A stretch of 5,542 nucleotides of DNA. Source: Porphyrobacter sp. GTDB taxonomy: Bacteria; Pseudomonadota; Alphaproteobacteria; Sphingomonadales; Sphingomonadaceae. Within the stretch, counting starts at the first letter, position 1, and each line of letters starts with the position of its first letter. The position numbers were made by a program, and so were the translations under genes. Below the pieces are notes generated by a model. The model was not told where the DNA came from. It saw nothing but the letters and a program-made list of their open reading frames with translations, and searched no databases. The stretch is from NCBI GenBank assembly GCA_014359685.1, contig JACIYY010000065.1, positions 1 to 5,542 of the forward strand. Direction: 5' to 3'. Positions 1 to 5,542 of the stretch are shown here, piece by piece.

Positions 1-1
1 G

Positions 2-853
2 CACGATTACTGGAGTGTGGCCGGCTGCCTGATCCTCCAGCCCTATGACATGCGGATGGGCGCGGGCACCTTCCACACCGCCACCACCCTGCGCGCCCTG
101 GGGCCGGAGCCGTGGAACGCCGCCTTCGTCCAGCCCTGCCGCCGCCCGACCGACGGCCGCTATGGCGAGAACCCCAACCGCCTGCAGCATTACTACCAGT
201 ATCAGGTGATCCTGAAGCCCAGCCCGCCCGACCTTCAGGACCTGTATCTGCGCAGCCTGGAGGTGATCGGCATCGATCCGCTGCGCCATGACATCCGCTT
301 CGTGGAGGACGATTGGGAATCCCCCACGCTCGGCGCATGGGGTCTGGGCTGGGAGGTGTGGTGCGACGGGATGGAGGTGACGCAGTTCACCTATTTCCAG
401 CAGATGGGCGGGTTCGACTGCAGGCCGGTGGCAGGAGAGCTGACCTACGGCCTCGAACGCCTCGCAATGTACATTCAGGGCGTCGACAACGTCTATGATC
501 TGGATTTCAACGGCCGGGGCGTCAGCTATGGCGACGTGTTCCTGGAGAACGAACGCCAGATGTCGAAGTGGAACTTCGAGGTCGCCGACACCGCCGCCCT
601 GTTCGAGCTGTTCGCCAGGGCGGAGGCGGAATGCCGCAACGCGCTCGATGCCGGGGTGCCCATCGCCGCCTACGAACAGGCGGTGGAGGCCAGCCACCTG
701 TTCAACCTGCTCCAGGCGCGCGGCGTCATCAGCGTGCAGGAACGCGCCAGCTACATGGCGCGCGTGCGCGATCTCGCGCGCGGGTCGTGCGAGGCCTACA
801 TGACCAGCAAGGCGCCCGAATGGTCCGCCCGCTTCCCGGAGTGGTCGCGGTGA
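2..853 (+). CDS. glyQ: Glycyl-tRNA synthetase alpha subunit (5'-truncated by window edge)
   Basis: This is the catalytic alpha chain of the bacterial alpha2beta2 glycyl-tRNA synthetase, a cytoplasmic class II enzyme that activates glycine with ATP and, with GlyS, charges tRNA-Gly. The class II motif 2 region is at 128-205 ([16 protein letters not shown], then [10 protein letters not shown]). The motif 3 region is at 434-472 ([13 protein letters not shown]). Between them lie [16 protein letters not shown] and [12 protein letters not shown], all near-identical to E. coli GlyQ as I remember it. The reading frame is open to the left edge, where HDYW aligns with QDYW at residues 17-20 of the E. 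coli protein. About 16-17 codons are therefore missing, and the full protein would be about 300 residues against 303 in E. coli. The GTG at 17 is an internal valine codon, not the start. The gene ends in TGA at 851-853, overlapping the glyS start. Identification is very secure; the true start is outside the window. Confidence 0.98.
   Translation, partial: HDYWSVAGCLILQPYDMRMGAGTFHTATTLRALGPEPWNAAFVQPCRRPTDGRYGENPNRLQHYYQYQVILKPSPPDLQDLYLRSLEVIGIDPLRHDIRFVEDDWESPTLGAWGLGWEVWCDGMEVTQFTYFQQMGGFDCRPVAGELTYGLERLAMYIQGVDNVYDLDFNGRGVSYGDVFLENERQMSKWNFEVADTAALFELFARAEAECRNALDAGVPIAAYEQAVEASHLFNLLQARGVISVQERASYMARVRDLARGSCEAYMTSKAPEWSARFPEWSR
838..841 (+). promoter_or_regulatory. Ribosome binding site for glyS, inside glyQ
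   Basis: GGAG lies eight bases before the GTG at 850 and inside the last codons of glyQ. It decides the glyS start: the other in-frame GTG, at 841, overlaps this motif and has no comparable purine run at a suitable distance upstream. With the GTGA stop/start overlap, it points to translational coupling, so that ribosomes finishing glyQ reinitiate on glyS and keep the two subunits near equal amounts. The coupling is inferred from the layout. Confidence 0.7.
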
Positions 854-3099
854 CGGCCGGCGCGGGCGACTTCCTGCTCGAACTGCGCTCGGAGGAAATC
901 CCGGCGCGGATGCAGGCCGGCGCGCGGGCTGAGCTGGAGCGGCTGTTCCGCCAGCAGATGGAAGCCGCCGCCATTGCCCCCGGCCCGGTCACCGTCTGGT
1001 CCACGCCCCGGCGCCTGGCGCTGATCGCCCGTGGCCTGCCGCCCGCGACCAAGGCCGTGCGCGAGGAGACCAAGGGCCCGCGCAGCAGCGCGCCGCCGCA
1101 GGCGCTCGATGGCTTCCTGCGCAAGACCGGCCTCGCGCGCGATCAGCTGGAGGAGCGCGACGGCGTGTTCTACGCCGTGGTCGAGAAGCCCGGCCGGCCG
1201 GTGCGCGAGGTGCTGGCGGAGGCGGTGCCGGCGATCGTGCGCGCCTTTGCCTGGCCCAAATCGATGCGCTGGGGCGCCGCCTCGCTCAGTACGGGATCGC
1301 TGCGCTGGGTGCGCCCGCTGTCGGGCATCGTCGCCATTCTGGGGGAGGAGCTGGTCGAATTCGCCATTGACGGCGTGCCCTCCGGCTACGCTACGGTAGG
1401 CCACCGCTTCCACCATCCGGGCGCGATCACCATCGGCGGGGCGCACGATTATGCCGACAAGCTGCGCGCCTGCCACGTCATCGTCGATCAGGCGGAGCGC
1501 GAGGCGACGATCCGCGAGGGCGCGGCGCGGGTCGCGGCCGAGGCCGGGCTGACGCTGATCGCGGATGAAGGGCTGGTGGTGGAGAATGCCGGGCTGACCG
1601 AATGGCCGGTGCCTCTGCTGGGCCGCTTCGACGCTGCCTTTCTTGAGGTTCCGCCCGAGGTTATCCAGCTAACCGCCCGCACCAACCAGAAATATTTCGT
1701 CTGCGAACGCGACGGCCGGCTCGCCAACGCCTTCGTCTGCACGGCCAATATCGAGCCCGAGGATGGTGGCGCGGCGATCGTCGATGGCAACCGCAAGGTC
1801 CTCGCCGCGCGGCTGGCCGATGCGCGCTTCTTCTGGGAACAGGACCGCAGGAAGACGCTGGCCGAGCACGCCAGGGGGCTGGAGCGGATCACCTTCCACG
1901 AAAAGCTCGGAACCGTGGCCGACAAGATCGAGCGGGTGGCAAAGCTGGCACGGTGGCTGCTAGAGGAGGGCATCGTCAAACCCTCAACCGTCCCGGCGGA
2001 AGCTGGGGCCTCCCCCGGCCAGGCGCCAGACCGGCGAGAGATCCCAGCCTCCGCTGGGATGACGAAGGGGGAATTGGCGGATTACGCCGAACAGGCTGCC
2101 CGCCTGTGCAAGGCCGATCTGGTCACCGAGATGGTCGGTGAATTTCCCGAACTTCAAGGCCTTATGGGCGGCTATTACGCCCGCGCCGAGGGTCTGCCCG
2201 ACGCGGTGGCCGACGCCATCCGCGACCATTACAAACCGGTCGGGCAGAATGATGAGGTGCTGACCGCGCCGGTGACCGTGGCGGTGTCGCTGGCGGACAA
2301 GCTGGATACTCTCATTGAGTTTTTCGCTTTCGATATGGCTCCGACTGGATCAAAAGACCCCTTTGCGCTGCGCCGAGCGGCGCTGGGCGTCATTGCGACT
2401 GTTGTCGAGAGCGGGCTTCGCTTGTCGCTTTCATCAGCCTTCCGGCAGTCGCGGAAAATTATGGGCAGCATTGACCGAACATCCGCCCGCCAGAGCCTGA
2501 ACGACTTCCTCGCCGACCGCCTCAAAGTCCAGCAGCGCGAGGCCGGCGTGCGTCACGACCTGATCGACGCCGTGTTTGCGCTCGGGAACGAAGATGACCT
2601 CGTGCGGCTTCTCGCCCGCGTGAAGGCCCTGCAAAACTTCATTGCCACGCCCGACGGCGCCAACCTGCTCGCCGCCTACAAGCGCGCGGCGAATATCCTC
2701 AAGAAGGAGAACTGGCACGGCACCGAAGGGCAGATCGCCCAGACCGGGGAGGAGGACCCGCTCGCCCTGGTCGACGACCCGGACCTGAAGGCCGTGATCG
2801 ACGCCAAGATGGCGCAGCGCCACGCCGGCCGGGACAGCTATGCCCGCGAACCGGCCGAACAGGCGCTGATCGACGCGCTCGACGCCGCCGAACCGCGCGC
2901 CGCGGCGGCCGTGGCGGCGGAGGATTTCGAGGGCGCGATGGCCGCACTCGCCAGTCTGCGCGCGCCGATCGACCGGTTCTTCGAAGAGGTCACGGTTAAC
3001 GATCCGGATCAGGACAAGCGCAGCGCGCGGCTCGATCTGCTTGCACGGTTTCGTGCTGCGGTGCACAACGTCGCGGATTTTTCACAGATCGAAGGTTAG
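850..3099 (+). CDS. glyS: Glycyl-tRNA synthetase beta subunit with an in-frame palindromic insertion
   Basis: This is the beta chain of the alpha2beta2 glycyl-tRNA synthetase; it binds tRNA-Gly and is needed for charging with GlyQ. Starting from the GTG at 850 it is 749 residues, against about 689 in E. coli. Family landmarks in order: [11 protein letters not shown] (8-18), TKGP (74-77), MRWG (139-142), GHRF (184-187), EWPV (251-254), TNQKYF (278-283), RLADARFFW (321-329), KLGT (352-355), [18 protein letters not shown] (420-437), [11 protein letters not shown] (503-513) and a C-terminal DALR-like anticodon-binding region (about 640-749, with FFEEVTVN from 710). The central block matches the HD-like part of the family. 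Residues about 380-406 are an extra segment encoded by a palindromic repeat, placed between helices and without homologue in E. coli GlyS. A low-GC codon patch covers residues about 485-544. The frame is intact to the normal C-terminus and no frameshift is seen, so the gene is very probably functional. It overlaps glyQ by four bases and lies 12 bases before ppdK. Confidence 0.97.
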   Translation: MTAGAGDFLLELRSEEIPARMQAGARAELERLFRQQMEAAAIAPGPVTVWSTPRRLALIARGLPPATKAVREETKGPRSSAPPQALDGFLRKTGLARDQLEERDGVFYAVVEKPGRPVREVLAEAVPAIVRAFAWPKSMRWGAASLSTGSLRWVRPLSGIVAILGEELVEFAIDGVPSGYATVGHRFHHPGAITIGGAHDYADKLRACHVIVDQAEREATIREGAARVAAEAGLTLIADEGLVVENAGLTEWPVPLLGRFDAAFLEVPPEVIQLTARTNQKYFVCERDGRLANAFVCTANIEPEDGGAAIVDGNRKVLAARLADARFFWEQDRRKTLAEHARGLERITFHEKLGTVADKIERVAKLARWLLEEGIVKPSTVPAEAGASPGQAPDRREIPASAGMTKGELADYAEQAARLCKADLVTEMVGEFPELQGLMGGYYARAEGLPDAVADAIRDHYKPVGQNDEVLTAPVTVAVSLADKLDTLIEFFAFDMAPTGSKDPFALRRAALGVIATVVESGLRLSLSSAFRQSRKIMGSIDRTSARQSLNDFLADRLKVQQREAGVRHDLIDAVFALGNEDDLVRLLARVKALQNFIATPDGANLLAAYKRAANILKKENWHGTEGQIAQTGEEDPLALVDDPDLKAVIDAKMAQRHAGRDSYAREPAEQALIDALDAAEPRAAAAVAAEDFEGAMAALASLRAPIDRFFEEVTVNDPDQDKRSARLDLLARFRAAVHNVADFSQIEG
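1989..2064 (+). repeat. Palindromic repeat element inserted in frame within glyS
   Basis: The left arm (1989-2012) and right arm (2038-2064) are inverted repeats. Aligned with one 3-base gap, 20 of 24 positions match and all four differences are transitions. Each arm is also a small hairpin. The right arm has a perfect 8-bp stem, ATCCCAGC / GCTGGGAT, around the loop CTCC (2041-2060). The left arm has CCCGGC / GCTGGG around GGAA (1992-2007), with one G-T wobble. The centre (2013-2037) is itself a rough palindrome around GGCGCC. The ends, CGTC and GATGACG, and the CCCAGC/GCTGGG core resemble dispersed intergenic palindromes that I recall from alphaproteobacterial genomes; this recall is not verified. 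In the glyS frame the element reads V-P-A-E-A-G through I-P-A-S-A-G-M-T (residues 381-405) with no stop. Its exact ends, and any target duplication, cannot be set without an element-free homologue. Confidence 0.8.
2302..2481 (+). other. Low-GC, atypical-codon patch inside glyS
   Basis: By hand count, positions 2301-2480 are about 56% GC, and 25 of the 62 codons from 2302 end in A or T (for example ACT, GGA, TCA, AAA, CGA, ACA, CTT). The 33 codons just before have about 4 such endings and the 32 just after about 3. The encoded protein remains GlyS, including the conserved [11 protein letters not shown] motif, so this is not a foreign gene. It is best read as a recombined or differently selected segment. 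The boundaries are approximate. Confidence 0.6.
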
Positions 3100-3103
3100 G
3101 GGG
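3098..3103 (+). promoter_or_regulatory. Ribosome binding site for ppdK, overlapping the glyS stop
   Basis: AGGGGG starts within the glyS TAG stop and ends eight bases before the ATG at 3112. The adjacent ATG at 3115 would be 11 bases away, so 3112 is the better start. The site's position on the glyS stop codon suggests that ppdK is translated from the same message, directly after glyS. Confidence 0.65.
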
Positions 3104-3111
3104 CTCCCATC

Positions 3112-5542
3112 ATGATGAATCCGGTCCAGGAACGCGCAAGTGCAGCGTCCGCGCCCGAAGGGGCGGCGCCCCTCAAGACCGTCTATACCTTTGGCGGCGC
3201 GCCCGAACCCGGTGGCGCCGGCGCCGCGATCGACCCGCGCGCCCGCGACAAGACCATCACCGGCGGCAAGGGCGCCAATCTGGCCGAGATGGCCTCCATC
3301 GGCCTGCCGGTACCCCCCGGCTTCACCATCACGACCGAAGAATGCGTGCGCTATCTGCGCGAAGGCGCCGATTTTTCCGACGATCTGCGCTCCGAAGTGG
3401 CCCGCGCGCTGACCCATATCGAACGTAGCGTCGGCAAGAGGTTCGGCGATCCGGCCGATCCGCTGCTGGTCTCGGTGCGTTCGGGCGCGCGCGTGTCGAT
3501 GCCCGGGATGATGGACACGGTGCTGAACCTGGGCCTCAACGACGAGACCGTCGAAGGGCTGGCGGCGGTCTCCGGCGACGCGCGGTTCGCGTGGGATTCC
3601 TACCGCCGCTTCATCCAGATGTATTCCGACGTGGTGCTCGGAATCGATCACGGGTTGTTCGAAGAAGCGCTTGAAATTGCCAAGGAAACCAGCGGCTACA
3701 CGACCGACACGGAGCTCGGTGCGGACGATTGGCGGGCGCTGGTCGGCGAATACAAGCGGATCGTCGAACGCGAGCTGGGCGAACCCTTCCCGCAGGATGT
3801 GTTCCAGCAACTGTGGGGTGCCATCGCGGCGGTCTTCGACAGCTGGGATTCGGACCGCGCCAAGGTCTATCGCCGCCTCAACGACATTCCCGCCGACTGG
3901 GGCACCGCGGTCAACGTGCAGGCGATGGTGTTCGGCAATATGGGCGAGACCAGCGCCACCGGCGTCGCCTTCACCCGCGATCCGGCGACCGGGGAACGGG
4001 CCTTTTACGGCGAATACCTCGTCAACGCGCAAGGCGAGGACGTGGTCGCCGGCATCCGCACCCCGCAATATCTGACCAAGGCCGCGCGCGAGGCGGCCGG
4101 GGCCGATGCGCCATCGATGGAGGAGGCGCTGCCCGAGGCCTACCAGCAGCTCGCCCGCGTCTTCGACCTGCTCGAACGCCATTACCGCGACATGCAGGAT
4201 ATCGAGTTCACCGTGCAGCAGGGCGTGCTGTGGATGCTCCAGACCCGGTCGGGCAAGCGCACTGCCAAGGCGGCGCTGAAGATGGCGGTGGACATGGTCG
4301 CCGAAGGGCTGATCGACGAGGAGACCGCGATCCTGCGGGTCGATCCGATGGCGCTCGACCAGCTGCTCCACCCGACGCTCGACCCCAACGCGCCGCGCGA
4401 CGTGCTGACCCGCGGGCTGCCCGCCAGCCCCGGCGCGGCGAGCGGCAGGATCGTGCTCGACGCCGACACCGCCGAGACCTGGGCCGGGCGCGGCGAGAAG
4501 GTGATTCTGGTGCGGGTCGAAACCAGCCCGGAGGACATCCACGGGATGCACGCGGCGCAGGGCGTGCTGACCGCGCGCGGGGGCATGACCAGCCACGCCG
4601 CAGTGGTTGCGCGCGGCATGGGCCGGCCTTGCGTCTCGGGCGCGGCGGGCGTGTCGATCGACCTCAAGACCCGCACCCTGCGGATCGGCGCCCGCCAGCT
4701 GGCGGAGGGCGACACCATCACCCTGGACGGCGCGACAGGCGAAGTGATGGCCGGGCTGGTGGCGACGATCGAGCCGCAGATGGCGGGCGATTTCGGCACC
4801 CTGATGGAATGGGCCGACCGCCACCGGCGGATGAAGGTGCGGACCAATGCCGAAACCCCGGCCGACTGTCGGATGGCCCGCCAGTTCGGGGCCGAGGGGA
4901 TTGGCCTGTGCCGCACCGAGCATATGTTCTTCGACGCCGGGCGGATCAGCGCGGTGCGCCAGATGATCCTGGCCGAGAACGAGGCCGGCCGGCGCGCCGC
5001 ATTGGCCAAGCTGCTGCCCGAACAGCGCGCCGACTTCACCGAGATCTTCACCACCATGGCGGGCCTGCCCTGCACGATCCGCCTGCTCGACCCGCCGCTG
5101 CACGAATTCCTGCCCTCCACCGATGCCGAGTTCGCCGATCTTGCGGACACGCTCGGCGTCAGCGCCGACCATTTGCGGCGGCGCGCGGACGAGCTGCACG
5201 AGTTCAATCCGATGCTCGGCCATCGCGGCTGCCGGCTGGGGATCACCTTCCCCGAAATCTACGAGATGCAGGCCCGCGCGATCTTCGAGGCGGCCTGCGA
5301 CGTCGCGGCCGCGAGCGGCGAGGCCCCCGTGCCCGAGGTGATGATCCCGCTGGTTGCCACACGGCGCGAGCTGGCGATCCTCAAGAGCGTGGTCGACGCC
5401 ACCGCCGCGCAAGTGTTCGCGGAGAAGGGCCGCACGCTCGACTACCTCGTCGGCACGATGATCGAGCTGCCGCGCGCCGCGCTGGTCGCGGGCGAGATCG
5501 CGCAGGAGGCGCGCTTCTTCTCCTTCGGCACCAACGACCTGA
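3112..5542 (+). CDS. ppdK: Pyruvate, phosphate dikinase (3'-truncated by window edge)
   Basis: PPDK interconverts pyruvate + ATP + Pi with phosphoenolpyruvate + AMP + PPi in the cytoplasm through a swivelling phosphohistidine domain. The frame is open from 3112 to the right edge (810 codons). The N-terminal ATP-grasp part has GGKGANLAEM (51-60), RSGARVSMPGMMDT (from R123) and the ATP-site residues E365, Q377 and R379 before SGKRT. The phosphohistidine domain has RGGMTSHAAVVARGMG (489-504) with catalytic H495 and, two residues before it, T493, the position modified by PPDK regulatory proteins. The C-terminal pyruvate/PEP barrel shows R601 in GLCRTEHMFF, R657 in RLLDPPLHEF, E785 in GTMIELPRAAL, and N808-D809 at the edge. 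These match Clostridium symbiosum H455, R561, R617, E745, N768 and D769 with a constant offset of 40. About 80-100 residues are missing, including the expected active-site cysteine. The N-terminus is about 31 residues longer than the clostridial enzyme. The gene lies 12 bases after glyS and is probably cotranscribed with it. Confidence 0.98.
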   Translation, partial: MMNPVQERASAASAPEGAAPLKTVYTFGGAPEPGGAGAAIDPRARDKTITGGKGANLAEMASIGLPVPPGFTITTEECVRYLREGADFSDDLRSEVARALTHIERSVGKRFGDPADPLLVSVRSGARVSMPGMMDTVLNLGLNDETVEGLAAVSGDARFAWDSYRRFIQMYSDVVLGIDHGLFEEALEIAKETSGYTTDTELGADDWRALVGEYKRIVERELGEPFPQDVFQQLWGAIAAVFDSWDSDRAKVYRRLNDIPADWGTAVNVQAMVFGNMGETSATGVAFTRDPATGERAFYGEYLVNAQGEDVVAGIRTPQYLTKAAREAAGADAPSMEEALPEAYQQLARVFDLLERHYRDMQDIEFTVQQGVLWMLQTRSGKRTAKAALKMAVDMVAEGLIDEETAILRVDPMALDQLLHPTLDPNAPRDVLTRGLPASPGAASGRIVLDADTAETWAGRGEKVILVRVETSPEDIHGMHAAQGVLTARGGMTSHAAVVARGMGRPCVSGAAGVSIDLKTRTLRIGARQLAEGDTITLDGATGEVMAGLVATIEPQMAGDFGTLMEWADRHRRMKVRTNAETPADCRMARQFGAEGIGLCRTEHMFFDAGRISAVRQMILAENEAGRRAALAKLLPEQRADFTEIFTTMAGLPCTIRLLDPPLHEFLPSTDAEFADLADTLGVSADHLRRRADELHEFNPMLGHRGCRLGITFPEIYEMQARAIFEAACDVAAASGEAPVPEVMIPLVATRRELAILKSVVDATAAQVFAEKGRTLDYLVGTMIELPRAALVAGEIAQEARFFSFGTNDL

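Noticed and set aside
17..19. GTG as a possible glyQ start
   Set aside because: The codons before it (H-D-Y-W-S) continue the alignment to E. coli GlyQ, so it is an internal valine and the real start is upstream of the window.
841..843. Alternative GTG start for glyS
   Set aside because: It overlaps the GGAG that best serves the GTG at 850, has no good purine-rich site at proper spacing, and would add only three unconserved residues.
568..849. Upstream extension of the glyS frame through glyQ
   Set aside because: The translation is Arg/Gly-rich shadow sequence of glyQ. GlyS homology begins just after the GTG at 850, where the overlap and the GGAG motif fit a start.
3043..3056. GCACG-GTTT-CGTGC hairpin near the end of glyS, considered as a terminator or operator
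   Set aside because: The stem is only 5 bp, it lies inside conserved GlyS coding sequence, and no T-run follows. It is expected by chance in GC-rich DNA.
2434..3066. A 210-codon minus-strand open frame opposite the glyS 3' end
   Set aside because: It has shadow composition, no recognisable family and no ribosome binding context, and the opposite strand encodes conserved GlyS sequence throughout.
3041..3111. Internal promoter for ppdK (TTGCAC at 3041 as a -35 box)
   Set aside because: No credible -10 element sits about 17 bases downstream, and the region is fully explained as coding sequence.
3082..5412. A 776-codon open frame on the minus strand opposite ppdK
   Set aside because: It lies wholly antisense to a clear PPDK gene. 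Its product is rich in His, Arg, Gly, Ala and Gln with no recognisable domain. In GC-rich genes, the antisense frame stays open because TTA, CTA and TCA codons are rare.

Overview
The window looks like chromosomal DNA from a GC-rich alphaproteobacterium, most plausibly a sphingomonad-type organism (Sphingomonadales such as Erythrobacter, Novosphingobium or Sphingopyxis relatives). The evidence is the GC- and C/G-third-position-rich codon usage, the bacterial alpha2beta2-type glycyl-tRNA synthetase encoded as separate glyQ and glyS genes, a pyruvate phosphate dikinase gene directly downstream, and a palindromic repeat resembling ones I associate with alphaproteobacterial intergenic regions. The genus cannot be fixed from this window.

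There are three genes, all on the + strand and packed as one transcription unit. The first is the 3' part of glyQ (2-853, glycyl-tRNA synthetase alpha chain); its first ~17 codons lie upstream of the window. The second is a complete glyS (850-3099, beta chain), which overlaps glyQ by four bases (GTGA). The third is the first ~810 codons of ppdK (3112-5542, pyruvate phosphate dikinase), starting 12 bases after glyS and running off the right edge. No promoter or terminator is visible, and no non-coding stretch exceeds 12 bases.

GlyQ and GlyS together charge tRNA-Gly: GlyQ holds the class II catalytic core and GlyS contributes tRNA recognition. PpdK interconverts pyruvate + ATP + Pi with phosphoenolpyruvate + AMP + PPi. 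Aminoacylation releases AMP and PPi, the co-substrates of the PpdK reverse reaction, so a metabolic link is conceivable but is inference only.

The window is mostly ordinary housekeeping DNA. Its most notable feature is a ~76-bp palindromic element (1989-2064) inside glyS. It adds roughly 25-30 residues in frame to an essential protein, in the manner of the palindromic elements known from Rickettsia genes. About 240 bp further on, glyS has a ~180-bp patch with much lower GC and many A/T-ending codons (2302-2481), suggesting a different history for that segment. I found no sign of a new multi-gene system, mobile element, RNA gene or CRISPR array.
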